Below are positions 1 to 9,400 of a stretch of 64,000 nucleotides of DNA, piece by piece. Positions within the stretch are counted from its first letter, which is position 1; each line of letters opens with the position of its first letter. The notes below the pieces were generated by a model, which saw only the letters and a list, made by a program, of their open reading frames with translations, searched no databases and was not told the origin of the DNA. The stretch is from Terrimonas ferruginea DSM 30193 (GTDB lineage Bacteria > Bacteroidota > Bacteroidia > Chitinophagales > Chitinophagaceae): NCBI RefSeq assembly GCF_000425585.1, contig NZ_KE384400.1, positions 215,395-279,394 of the forward strand. Reading direction: 5' to 3'. The position numbers and the translations under genes were made by a program.

Positions 1-55
1 ATAACTACCTTGCACCCCGCTTTTACTAACGAACGATTGCCAATAAACTACTTTT

Positions 56-2404
56 ATGACCAAAGATGAACTTCGCAGACAGCAGGCCCTGGAATATCAC
101 GCGAAAGGAAGGCCTGGGAAAATAGAGGTGATCCCAACCAAAGAAGCTAAAACCCAGCGCGACCTGTCGCTGGCTTACTCTCCCGGTGTGGCCGTGCCCT
201 GCCTGGAAATTGCCGCCAACAAAGAGAACGTTTACAAATACACCGCCAAGGGCAACCTGGTAGCCGTTATCAGCAATGGCACCGCAGTGCTCGGTCTCGG
301 CGACATCGGCCCCGAAGCCGGTAAACCCGTGATGGAGGGAAAAGGTGTACTCTTCAAAATATTTGCCGACATCGACGTGTTCGATATCGAGATCGATGAA
401 AAAGACCCCGAGAAATTCGTACAGATCGTAAAGGCATTGCAACCGACTTTCGGTGGCATCAACCTCGAAGACATCAAAGCGCCGGAATGTTTCTACATCG
501 AACGTGAACTGAAGAAACAAATGGATATTCCGGTAATGCACGACGATCAGCACGGAACGGCCATCATCAGTGCCGCCGCGTTGCTCAACGCCCTGGAAAT
601 TCAAAAGAAAAAGATCGAAAAGATCAGGATCGTGGTGAATGGTGCCGGCGCTGCCGCCATGGCCTGCGTACTGCTTTATGTTGCCCTGGGTGCCAGGCCG
701 GAAAACTTCATGATGTTTGACCGCAAAGGTGTGCTGCATAAAAACCGCCAGGACCTGGACGAGTTTAAACAACCTTTTGCCAATGCCAAAGGAGAAATGA
801 CGCTCGACGAAGCCATGAAAGGTGCCGACGTATTCATCGGACTGAGTGCCGGTAATACCGTAAGCAAGGACATGGTGAAAAACATGGCGAAAAATCCGAT
901 CGTATTTGCCATGGCCAACCCGGACCCCGAGATCAGCTGGGAAGATGCCACGGATGTGCGCAAAGACGTGATCATGGCTACCGGCCGCAGCGACTACCCC
1001 AACCAGGTAAACAACGTACTCGGTTTCCCTTATATCTTCCGCGGTGCACTCGACGTGCGCGCCCGTCAGATCAATGAGGAAATGAAACTGGCCGCCGTCA
1101 AAGCGCTGGCCGAGCTCGCCAAAACGCCCGTTCCCGATATCGTGAACATGGCCTACAATGAAAAAGCCATTGTATTCGGCCCCAACTATATTATTCCCAA
1201 ACCGCTCGATCCACGCCTGCTCGCAACCGTTGCACCAGCAGTGGCCCGCGCCGCCATGGAAAGCGGAGTGGCACAACATGCTATCGTCGATTGGGATGGC
1301 TACGCAGAGCAACTCAACAAACGCCTCGGTATCGACAACCACGTATTGCGTGTGATCGGTAACCGCGCCCGCCGCGATCCCAAGCGTATCGTGTTTGCCG
1401 AAGCCGACAATATCAAGATTCTCAAAGCGGCTCAAACCATCTACGACGAGGGCATCGGGTATCCGATCCTGCTGGGTGAATACAACCGCATCAAAGCAAT
1501 TGCCGACTCCGCCAATATCGATATCGCCGATATGCCGGTCTTCGATCCGCGTTCGGATGAAATGGAGGAGAAACGCAACCAATACGGCGAACTATTTTTC
1601 CAGAAGCGCGGCCGCAAAGGGTACAACGCCTATGAAGCACGCAAGGTGATGAAAGACCGCAACCACTTCGGTTGTATGATGGTGGAATTCGGTGATGCCG
1701 ATTGCATGATTTCCGGGCTTACCAAAAACTATCCCGATACTATCCGTCCGGCTTTGCAGATTATCGGCACCGAAGAGGGAGTGGACAAGATCGCAGGCAT
1801 GTACCTGATGATGACCAAAAAAGGGCCGATGTTCCTTGCCGATACCACGGTTAATTTCAACCCTACCGCACAGGAACTGGCCGAAATCATCCTGCTTACG
1901 GCGAAAGCTGTCCGCAACTTCAACATCATTCCGCGCATTGCCTTACTTAGTTATTCCAACTTTGGCAGCAGCAATTCTCCGGAAGCCCGATTGGTAGCGA
2001 AGGCGCGCGAGATCGTAAAAGAACGCATGCCCTCACTGCTGGTGGATGGTGAAATGCAGGCCAACCTCGCATTTAACAAAGAACTGCTCAAGGAAAACTA
2101 CCCGTTCAGCGAACTGGTGGACAAAGATGTCAACACTTTGATCTTCCCCAACCTGGCCGCGGGGAATATTACCTACAATATTCTGAAGGAAATAGGCGCC
2201 GCCGATGCTATTGGTCCCATTCTGCTGGGTCTCAAGAAACCGGTACACGTTTTGCAACTTGGTAGTTCTGTGCACAATATCGTGAACATGGCGCTGATAG
2301 CCGTAGCCGATGCGCAGATCAAATGCAAACACTTTTCCACCGACGAGGAAGTAAAAAAATCAAAGTGGTGGAAGAAGTTTAAGAAAGTGAGTAAGGATAT
2401 GTAA
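56..2404 (+). CDS. maeB: NADP-dependent malic enzyme with phosphotransacetylase-like domain
   Basis: Oxidatively decarboxylates malate to pyruvate in the cytosol, supplying NADPH and pyruvate. The 782 residues fit the long bacterial MaeB class. An N-terminal malic domain carries [12 protein letters not shown] (about residues 37-48) and HDDQHGTA (about 161-168). A Rossmann NADP site follows (VVNGAGAAA, about 195-203). From about residue 430 there is a phosphate acetyl/butyryltransferase-like domain, which in this family is normally regulatory (acetyl-CoA sensing) rather than catalytic; that last point is family knowledge. The first ATG sits directly before the conserved N-terminus. Its 3' side is a repeat-filled gap, so it is probably monocistronic. 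A long open frame on the opposite strand is a codon-bias shadow. Confidence 0.96.
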   Translation: MTKDELRRQQALEYHAKGRPGKIEVIPTKEAKTQRDLSLAYSPGVAVPCLEIAANKENVYKYTAKGNLVAVISNGTAVLGLGDIGPEAGKPVMEGKGVLFKIFADIDVFDIEIDEKDPEKFVQIVKALQPTFGGINLEDIKAPECFYIERELKKQMDIPVMHDDQHGTAIISAAALLNALEIQKKKIEKIRIVVNGAGAAAMACVLLYVALGARPENFMMFDRKGVLHKNRQDLDEFKQPFANAKGEMTLDEAMKGADVFIGLSAGNTVSKDMVKNMAKNPIVFAMANPDPEISWEDATDVRKDVIMATGRSDYPNQVNNVLGFPYIFRGALDVRARQINEEMKLAAVKALAELAKTPVPDIVNMAYNEKAIVFGPNYIIPKPLDPRLLATVAPAVARAAMESGVAQHAIVDWDGYAEQLNKRLGIDNHVLRVIGNRARRDPKRIVFAEADNIKILKAAQTIYDEGIGYPILLGEYNRIKAIADSANIDIADMPVFDPRSDEMEEKRNQYGELFFQKRGRKGYNAYEARKVMKDRNHFGCMMVEFGDADCMISGLTKNYPDTIRPALQIIGTEEGVDKIAGMYLMMTKKGPMFLADTTVNFNPTAQELAEIILLTAKAVRNFNIIPRIALLSYSNFGSSNSPEARLVAKAREIVKERMPSLLVDGEMQANLAFNKELLKENYPFSELVDKDVNTLIFPNLAAGNITYNILKEIGAADAIGPILLGLKKPVHVLQLGSSVHNIVNMALIAVADAQIKCKHFSTDEEVKKSKWWKKFKKVSKDM

Positions 2405-2629
2405 TGAGAGGTAGAAGGTCTAAGGCATGGGGCATAAGGTGACAGTAAAACAGCCGCCCGATACTTCGGGCATAAGTTTTAAGTAATAAGTTATAAGTAA
2501 AACAGCCTTTACAGGGGTGATAGCAAACCCGTCACTTTGGCTCATGTATGTACAAACCGAGGCGACCCATTCACCATTGACGATTCACCATTGACGATTC
2601 ACGATTCACGAATTTGACTTTTGAATTAA
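2405..2629. repeat. 7-bp-phased degenerate intergenic repeats
   Basis: This gap has no credible gene. It begins with heptads of the AAG type (gtagaag gtctaag .. gcataag, about 2407-2437), continues with aagtaat aagttat aagtaaa (about 2482-2502), then six consecutive ATTSACS heptads (about 2571-2612), and ends with TTTGACT TTTGAAT (2613-2626) just before the MlaE-like gene. Between them, at about 2540-2562, lies a degenerate relative of the GGTTCGTGTATACACGAACC palindrome. The same flavours recur in other gaps of the window. Confidence 0.7.
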
Positions 2630-2680
2630 ATAAAAAACCAGACCCTGAATCTCTTCACTAACATAGGCCGGTATTTTCTG

Positions 2681-3382
2681 ATGTTCCGCGGTATGTTCGC
2701 ACGCCCGGAAAATGGAAAGATGTATTGGAAAGAATTCATGCATCAATGCAATGATATCGGCATCGGTTCGCTGGGTATCGTCACCATCATTTCCGTGTTT
2801 ATCGGTGCGGTGAGTACGATCCAGACGGCTTATCAACTGGTAAGTCCGTTGCTCCCGAAAACCATCATTGCGCAGATTGTGCGTGATACGGTAATTCTCG
2901 AATTTGCCCCTACCCTTACCTGTATCGTACTCGCCGGTGTAATCGGCAGTAAGATCGCAAGTGAATTGGGCAACATGCGCGTAAGCGAACAGATCGACGC
3001 ACTCGAGATCATGGGCATCAACACCAAAGCCTACCTCATAGCTCCCAAGATAGTGGCAGGTGTATTGATGATCCCTTTGCTGATCATTATTTCCATGACG
3101 CTGGGCATCTGGGGCGGTCGCCTGGCCGGCGTTGCGGCAGGTATTCTCTCCGGAGAAACCTATGATCGCGGCCTGCTTGACGGTTTCAAAGCCTACAACG
3201 TATTTTTCGCGTTAGCTAAAAGTTTTGTATTTGCCTTTATCATCTGCAGCATACCCGCGTTTTACGGATATTATGTAAAAGGCGGTGCGCTGGAGATCGG
3301 CCGGTCGAGTACCAAGGCCGTGGTAGTGAGTTGCGTATTGCTGCTTATTGCCGACTATGTACTCTCCGCATTGCTCCTGTAA
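2681..3382 (+). CDS. mlaE: MlaE-family ABC transporter permease
   Basis: Inner-membrane permease of an MCE/Mla-type ABC system that moves phospholipids or other lipids between the inner and outer membranes. The 233 residues from the first ATG include the MlaE hallmarks: IGIGSLGIVTIISVFIGAV near the N-terminus, FAPTLTCIVLAGVIGSKIASELGNMRVSEQIDALEIMGIN in the middle, and hydrophobic segments through to the C-terminus. The ATPase gene follows after 15 bp, so the two form an operon; no MlaD substrate-binding gene is next to them. The frame stays open upstream to base 2630 and encodes a plausible family N-terminus (LNLFTNIGRYFLMFRGMF), but contains no ATG, GTG or TTG there. The real start may therefore be a rare codon (ATA 2630 or CTG 2645). 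Confidence 0.88.
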   Translation: MFRGMFARPENGKMYWKEFMHQCNDIGIGSLGIVTIISVFIGAVSTIQTAYQLVSPLLPKTIIAQIVRDTVILEFAPTLTCIVLAGVIGSKIASELGNMRVSEQIDALEIMGINTKAYLIAPKIVAGVLMIPLLIIISMTLGIWGGRLAGVAAGILSGETYDRGLLDGFKAYNVFFALAKSFVFAFIICSIPAFYGYYVKGGALEIGRSSTKAVVVSCVLLLIADYVLSALLL

Positions 3383-3397
3383 GCGTGCCTTACCGAT

Positions 3398-4204
3398 ATG
3401 ATCGAACTGAAAAACATACAGAAAAGTTTTGGCGACAAGCCCGTCATCAAAGATGTAAGCGCCACCATGAAAGCTGGTCAGTGCAACCTGATCATCGGCT
3501 CGAGCGGTAGCGGCAAAACCGTATTGATGAAATGTATGGTAGGTTTGTTCGAACCCGATGGCGGCCAGGTGTTATACGACGGAAAGGATTTCTTTTCGTT
3601 GAATCTCGATGAGAAAAAAGAGATCCGCAAAGAAATCGGCATGCTGTTTCAGGGGTCTGCACTTTTCGACAGCCAGACCGTACAGCAGAATGTAATGTTT
3701 CCGCTGGATATGTTCACCAACGACTCGCATGCAACCAAGCTCAAGCGCGCCAATGAAGTGCTGGATCGCGTGAACCTGAAGGATGCCAATAAAAAATTCC
3801 CAGCCGAGCTCAGCGGTGGTATGAAAAAGCGTGTAGCGCTTGCCCGTGCCATCGTACTCAATCCGAAATACCTCTTCTGCGACGAGCCCAACTCGGGCCT
3901 TGATCCGCTTACTTCCATGGTCATCGACAAACTCATCCAGGAAATCACCAAGGAATACAATATTACCACGGTCGTCAATACCCACGACATGAACAGCCTG
4001 ATGGAGATAGGTGACTACATTCTTTACATGCACCAGGGAAATAAAGAATGGGAAGGAAGTAACAAAGAAATAATCTTCAGTAAAAATGAGCGGCTCAACG
4101 AGTTCATTTTCGCTTCCGAGTTCCTCAAAGATGCCAAGGAAATGCGGATGCTGGAGGAAACCGGCAAACTGCCGGATGAAATACGGGAGAAACCCGCAGA
4201 ATAG
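3398..4204 (+). CDS. mlaF: MlaF-family ABC transporter ATP-binding protein
   Basis: Cytosolic ATPase that powers the MlaE-type permease encoded 15 bp upstream. The 268 residues contain all the ABC motifs: Walker A GSSGSGKT (about residues 34-41), the Q-loop in GMLFQGSALFDS (a sequence characteristic of MlaF-type ATPases), signature LSGGMKKRVALARAI, Walker B YLFCDEPNSGLDP and the H-loop NTHD. Length is normal. The ATG lies right after the permease stop, supporting co-transcription. Lipid transport is inferred from family; the exact lipid cannot be read from sequence. The next gene, sucD, has its own -10-like box, so the operon probably ends here. Confidence 0.93.
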   Translation: MIELKNIQKSFGDKPVIKDVSATMKAGQCNLIIGSSGSGKTVLMKCMVGLFEPDGGQVLYDGKDFFSLNLDEKKEIRKEIGMLFQGSALFDSQTVQQNVMFPLDMFTNDSHATKLKRANEVLDRVNLKDANKKFPAELSGGMKKRVALARAIVLNPKYLFCDEPNSGLDPLTSMVIDKLIQEITKEYNITTVVNTHDMNSLMEIGDYILYMHQGNKEWEGSNKEIIFSKNERLNEFIFASEFLKDAKEMRMLEETGKLPDEIREKPAE

Positions 4205-4252
4205 CCTTCTATTCTTCGCTTTACGGGGCCATTATTTTACCACATTTTCCCG

Positions 4253-4260
4253 TACTTTTG
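4253..4260 (+). promoter_or_regulatory. Bacteroidota -7 box before sucD
   Basis: TACTTTTG matches the phylum consensus TAnnTTTG and lies 32 bp before the sucD ATG. No clear TTTG element is visible 19-21 bp upstream, so this is a partial match. Confidence 0.45.
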
Positions 4261-4291
4261 CCCCACTTTTTCACCCAAATACTATTTCGCC

Positions 4292-5167
4292 ATGAGCGTA
4301 CTTGTAAACAAGAGTTCGAAGATACTGGTGCAGGGTTTTACCGGCACTGAAGGCACTTTCCATGCTACCCAGATGATCGAATACGGCACCAACGTGGTAG
4401 GCGGTGTTACCCCCAACAAAGGTGGCACTACACACCTGGACCGTCCGGTGTTCAATACCGTAGCGGATTGCGTGAAAGCTACCGGTGCTGATGTAAGCAT
4501 CATCTTCGTTCCCCCGGCATTTGCTGCCGACGCTATCATGGAAGCCGCCGACGCAGGTGTTGGCCTGGTGGTTTGTATCACCGAAGGCATTCCTGTACAG
4601 GACATGGTACGTGTGAAAAGTTTCCTGCAGAGCACAAAAACACGCCTGATTGGCCCCAACTGCCCTGGCGTGATCACTGCCGGTGAATGTAAAGTAGGTA
4701 TCATGCCTGGTTTCGTATTCAAAACCGGCCGCATTGGTATCGTTTCCAAATCCGGTACCCTTACTTACGAAGCGGCCGATCAGGTTGCCAAAGCTGGTCT
4801 GGGTATCTCTACCGCTATCGGTATCGGTGGCGACCCTATCATCGGTACGCCTACCAAAGAGGCGGTTGAACTGTTGATGAACGATCCTGAAACCGACGCC
4901 ATCGTAATGATCGGCGAAATTGGTGGTGGCATGGAAGCCGAAGCGGCCAATTGGATCAAAGCTGACGGTAACAGAAAACCGGTTGTAGGTTTCATCGCCG
5001 GACAAACTGCGCCTCCCGGCCGTCGTATGGGCCACGCCGGTGCCATCGTAGGTGGTGCTGATGATACTGCAGAAGCAAAAATGAAGATCATGAGCGAATG
5101 TGGTATTCATGTAGTGAATAGCCCTGCTGATATTGGGAAGAAAATGGCGGAGGTTTTAAACAAGTAA
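4292..5167 (+). CDS. sucD: Succinate--CoA ligase, ADP-forming, alpha subunit
   Basis: Alpha subunit of succinyl-CoA synthetase of the TCA cycle: succinyl-CoA + ADP/GDP + Pi to succinate + CoA + nucleoside triphosphate. The 291 residues match the family length. The N-terminal CoA-binding Rossmann domain starts at [21 protein letters not shown]. The CoA-ligase domain carries GPNCPGVI and the active-site phosphohistidine in [12 protein letters not shown] (His about residue 248, equivalent to E. coli His246). The beta subunit (sucC) is not in the window, so the two subunits are encoded apart, which is common in Bacteroidota. It ends before a repeat tract and a strong bidirectional terminator. Confidence 0.97.
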   Translation: MSVLVNKSSKILVQGFTGTEGTFHATQMIEYGTNVVGGVTPNKGGTTHLDRPVFNTVADCVKATGADVSIIFVPPAFAADAIMEAADAGVGLVVCITEGIPVQDMVRVKSFLQSTKTRLIGPNCPGVITAGECKVGIMPGFVFKTGRIGIVSKSGTLTYEAADQVAKAGLGISTAIGIGGDPIIGTPTKEAVELLMNDPETDAIVMIGEIGGGMEAEAANWIKADGNRKPVVGFIAGQTAPPGRRMGHAGAIVGGADDTAEAKMKIMSECGIHVVNSPADIGKKMAEVLNK

Positions 5168-5243
5168 AGACGTGAATGGTGAATGGTCAATCGTGAATAG
5201 AGGTTAATAAATATTGACGATTCACAATTGACCATTGACGAAC
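5168..5243. repeat. Inverted pair of heptad tracts
   Basis: Heptads of the GTGAATG/GTCAATC type (about 5172-5201) are followed by heptads of the complementary ATTGACG/ATTCACA type (about 5214-5240). The two blocks can pair imperfectly into a hairpin. Same family as the repeats in other gaps. Confidence 0.6.
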
Positions 5244-5259
5244 TAACTTCGGAATTAAT

Positions 5260-5295
5260 AAAAGAAAAGCTGGTCATAAGACCAGCTTTTCTTTT
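5260..5295. terminator. Bidirectional intrinsic terminator between sucD and the DUF4476 gene
   Basis: A perfect 16-bp stem, AAAAGAAAAGCTGGTC with its complement around an ATAA loop, flanked by A and T tracts on both sides. It sits exactly between two convergent genes, so it can serve both strands. Confidence 0.9.
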
Positions 5296-5300
5296 ATTCG

Positions 5301-6035
5301 TTACTTCCGGCGGATAAACCGGTCAAGTTCCGTTTTACTGCTGTAGCTGAGTTGACTTGACACCAGGTAGTAGTTGTGTTTGTCTACGGTGTTGGCATAA
5401 GCCACTTTCGCCAGTTCCAGTTTATTACTTTCGATACCGAAGAGGTCTACCAACTCTGAAACCTGGCTGGCACTGAGGCGGTTTGCTTTTACCACCTGTA
5501 CGGCAGACTTCATTTTATTGGTTTCTCTCCACTCCTTACTGATGGATGCAATAACACGGTCGAAATCGCGGTTGCTCATTGCAGGACCATACGCTTCGTT
5601 GTTATCATAGTCGCCCCATGAGCCATCACGATCGTATTGGTAATCGCGGCCATCGGACCAGTTGTTATTACCACGGCCGTTGTTCATACGTGTTTCCTGT
5701 ACGCTTGTGCGGCCGTTGCGGTCGATGCTGATCATCACGTGGGTCTTGTTACGGATATTGATGCTCGTACTGTATACCACGGCATAGCGTTTGCCAACGA
5801 TAGAGAAGAAGCCTCCGTTTTGCTGGCGGTACACCTTGATGGTATGGTTACCGGCTTCAAGGTTGGTGATGCTGATAGCGCTGCCGTTAGGTTCAAAACG
5901 TTTGCCGTCAAGTACCACACGGATGTCTTCATTACCTGTCGATTTTACCGTGAGCATACTTTTGTTGCGGGCATCTGTAGCGAAACTGGTAATGCTCATC
6001 ATCAGGAAAGCTGCAAGTGTAAAAATTGTTCTCAT
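5301..6035 (-). CDS. Secreted DUF4476-domain protein
   Basis: Predicted exported protein of 244 residues. It starts with a signal peptide (MRTIFTLAAFLMMSITSFATDA) and is followed by a beta-rich N-terminal region of about 90 residues resembling a PEGA-like module (TVKSTGNEDIRVVLDGKRF.. SITNLEAGNHTIKVYRQ). After a polar Gly/Asn/Arg/Asp-rich linker comes a C-terminal alpha-helical DUF4476 domain (about 150-242: MSNRDFDRVIASISKEW .. VSELVDLFGIESNKLELAKVAY). DUF4476 is a common uncharacterised domain in exported Bacteroidota proteins; no biochemical role can be assigned. It converges with sucD over a shared terminator and lies at the edge of a 429-bp divergent intergenic region. Confidence 0.85.
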   Translation of the reverse strand: MRTIFTLAAFLMMSITSFATDARNKSMLTVKSTGNEDIRVVLDGKRFEPNGSAISITNLEAGNHTIKVYRQQNGGFFSIVGKRYAVVYSTSINIRNKTHVMISIDRNGRTSVQETRMNNGRGNNNWSDGRDYQYDRDGSWGDYDNNEAYGPAMSNRDFDRVIASISKEWRETNKMKSAVQVVKANRLSASQVSELVDLFGIESNKLELAKVAYANTVDKHNYYLVSSQLSYSSKTELDRFIRRK

Positions 6036-6464
6036 GACTTTTCGTTTTTATTGTTTTGAACAATGGTGTTCGAACAATAAATTCCAAAGCAAATGCCATC
6101 GAATCTTAAAAGGCCGCAAGAAAAAGTTAAAGCAATTTTTTAAAAAGATAATTTCTTTAAAAGCCTTACCTGTATTGCATTTCAACAATTGTTATTTCCT
6201 TTTAACAAGCAGGAAAAAGTGCGCGCTGATAATCTTTTACCTGAAAAATTGTTAACGCTTTTCGTTAAGAATAAATAAAGTTTTTTATGCCATTAAACCT
6301 TTTATTTTTTATACCGTCTATGCAACGCTTCACTCCCTGCAACTGTCCCTGCCAAAGGGATTCTGCGCTTAATTAAAATTGGCACGTTTATGAAAAAACG
6401 GTCCGCCGCGCATCTTTACCCTGCACAAGTTTCTTACCTTGTAAGTAATTCAATGATTCAAACC
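6036..6464. other. AT-rich divergent intergenic region
   Basis: No gene is supported here. The region should hold the promoters of the DUF4476 gene (leftward) and the macroglobulin gene (rightward). A short inverted repeat GAACA/TGTTC at 6058-6071 is followed by a direct copy of GAACAAT at 6072-6078, a possible operator near the leftward start. No clear TAnnTTTG box was found. An in-frame ATG at 6390 would add 25 residues to the macroglobulin ahead of its signal peptide and is not preferred. Confidence 0.4.
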
Positions 6465-9400
6465 ATGAAGAAATTCAGCTTTTTTTGTCTCCCTCTTCTC
6501 CTCCATATCCTTTTTGCCATGAATGCATCAGGCCAGACAATCAAGAACTACGACCCGGAATGGAAAAAAGTAGATGATTTTATCCGAAAGGGACTGCCAA
6601 AGTCAGCCCTTGAAGAAGTGGAAAAGATCTACGTTCTGGCCGTCCGCGACAAACAGGAAGCCCAGATCATCAAGGCGCTGGTATACCGCGTAAATGTACA
6701 GGACGAAACGCGGGAAGACAATGCAGCACAGGCCATCAAAGAATTGGAAAAGGAATTAGCGGGAAAAAGCCCGGCCGTTCAGTCCATTCTGCACAGCCTG
6801 CTTGCCGGCGTTTACCAGGGTTATTACGACGAACATCGCTGGGAGCTGAGAAACCGTACTGAAACCACCGATTTTAATAAAGAAGATGTGGCCACCTGGA
6901 CCAGCGGTGATCTTTATACACGGATCATTTATCATTACCGCCAATCCATCGCCAACGCTAAAGTTTTACAGCAAACCGTACTGGCGCCTTACGATGCCAT
7001 CATCAACAAAGGCAATGTGCGTCATCTGCGTCCCACCTTGTACGATCTGCTGGTCCATCGCGCACTCGATTACTTGCAGGCAGCCGATTACGAAAGCAAC
7101 CGTCCCACTTATGCCTTTGAAATGGATCTCGCTTCAGCGTTCGATCCCGCGGCAGATTTTATTCACCGCCGCTTCGGTACGCAGGACACCACCTCACCAG
7201 GTTACCTTTCCCTGCTGATTTATCAGCAATTACTTGCTTTCCATATCAACGATGCCAAACCCGACGCACTTATCGATGCCGATATCAGACGGATACAATA
7301 TGTGTACGGCCGGTCCACCCATCCGGATAAGGAACAACTTTATTTTAATTCTATCAACCATCTTGCTCATCAGTACAACCAGACACCAGCCGCATCGCAG
7401 GCATGGTACCTGACAGCCGTTTTTTATCAGCAACAGGGACAACAATACAAGGCTTATGGTGATAGCACCCATCGCATGGACCTGGTGAAGGCGCGCGACA
7501 TCTGCCGTCAATTGGTTGCACAAAAAGATTCATCCGAAGGAAAAGTAAACGCTGCCAACCTGCTTCGTCAACTGGAAGAAGAAGAACTTAACTTCCGCCT
7601 GGAAAATGTCAACCTTCCCGGTCAGGCTTTCCGTTCGCTGATCACATATAAAAACGTAGGAAAACTTTATCTCAAACTGGTGAAATCCACTCCTGCGCTT
7701 CGTCAGCAACTCGAAGGAAAAGCCGACGCACAATACTGGCCGCTTATATTAAAAGCAGAAACCGTACGCACCTGGGAGCAGGACCTGCCGCAGTCCGGCG
7801 ACCTGCAAAGCAATACGGTTGAAATAAAGGTTGACGGCCTTCCGGTCGGAGAATATTACCTGATCGCTGCTGCAGGCAAAGATCCGCTGCAACGTTCGCA
7901 TCCCATTGCCTCCCACCTCTTCTATGTTTCCGGTATCAGCTACATCCTCAACGACAATGATCTGTTTGTACTGGACCGCGACAAAGGTGCCGCACTTGCC
8001 GGCGCCAAAGTGCAGGTATGGGAAAAGAAATACGATTACCAGCAGGCAAAATATATCTCTACCAAAGGCAAATTATATACGGCTGATAAAAACGGTTTCG
8101 TCAAACTCGACTCCGCTACCGGCAAGGTCAACGACAGCCGGTACTCCAACTATTCGTTCCGCCTCGAGGTTACTTACCAACAAGACCGGTTGTTCATGGA
8201 AAATGAGGTGAACCGGTATTTCTATTACCGGTCGGGAGATGATGAATTGGAAAAAGACTTTGTACGCTCGGTATTTTTATTCACCGACCGCAGTATTTAT
8301 CGCCCCGGACAGATCATTTATTTCAAAGGCATCGGTACGATCCGTAAAAAAGGAGAAACGAAACCCGCTATTCTTACGCAATACAAAACGCAGGTCTACC
8401 TGAAAGATGTGAACGATCAGATCGTAGATTCCATGAAGGTGGAAACCTCTGCCTTTGGCTCTTTCTCCGGCCGCTTTACATTGCCATCAACCGGTCTTAA
8501 TGGAGCGTTCACCCTGGAGATGGCCAATACAGAAGGATCGGCCAGCTTCAATGTGGAAGATTATAAACGTCCGAAATTTGAAGTAACCTACGACACCTTG
8601 AAAGGTACTTATACCATCGACGACGAGATTGTCGTAAAAGGTATTGCCAAAGCCTATGCGGGCAATGCCGTGGATGGCGCGCAGGTAAGTTACCGTGTGG
8701 TACGCCAGCCCCGTTTCCCTTATCCCTGGCTGTTCAGCCGCTGGTGGTTCCCGCCGACAAGATCGCAGGAGATCGCACATGGAGAAACGACTACGGATGC
8801 GCAAGGCAATTTTGTGATCCGCTTCAAAGCGATCGCCGATAAAACGATCGATAAAAAACTTGAACCCTTATTTACGTACACGGTAACCGCCGATGTAACC
8901 GATATCAATGGCGAAACGCGCAGTGGTGAAGAATCTGTTTCCGTAGGTTATAAATCCATCTGGATCGAAAGCCGCATTCCGGAAACGCTGCCAGCCGACA
9001 GCCTGAAGAATCTTTTTGTACTTACCAAAAATACCGCCGGCACATTTGAGCAAACAACCGTGCGCGTAAAGATCAGCCGTCTCCAGGAAGAAAAACGCCT
9101 GATCCGTCCCCGCCTGTGGGACCGCCCGACACAATTCGTGTTGAGCCAGGCTGCTTATGTGCAGACATTCCCCAACGATGAATACAACAACGAAACCGAC
9201 CAGGCACAATGGGCAACAGCCGGTGTTGTTTGGGAAAAAACAGATTCTACCAAAGCCAACGGCAGTTGGATATTGAAAGACGCCAAATTCCAACCCGGCT
9301 TCTATGTAGTGGAAGTAGTAACCTACGACAAAAAAGGCGCGGAAGTAAAAGACAAAAAATATATCCGTCTTTACGATCCGAAAGCCAAAACTATTCCCGG

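Noticed and set aside
26-1582. A 518-codon open frame on the minus strand opposite maeB, and other long antisense frames (for example opposite metY, rarA and the giant surface proteins)
   Set aside because: Their translations show no family signature and the plus-strand or main-strand gene is conserved end to end; they are by-products of codon bias.
2540-2562. A third full copy of the GGTTCGTGTATACACGAACC palindrome
   Set aside because: Only a decayed resemblance (GGCTCATGTATGTACAAACC) is present; the dyad symmetry is broken.
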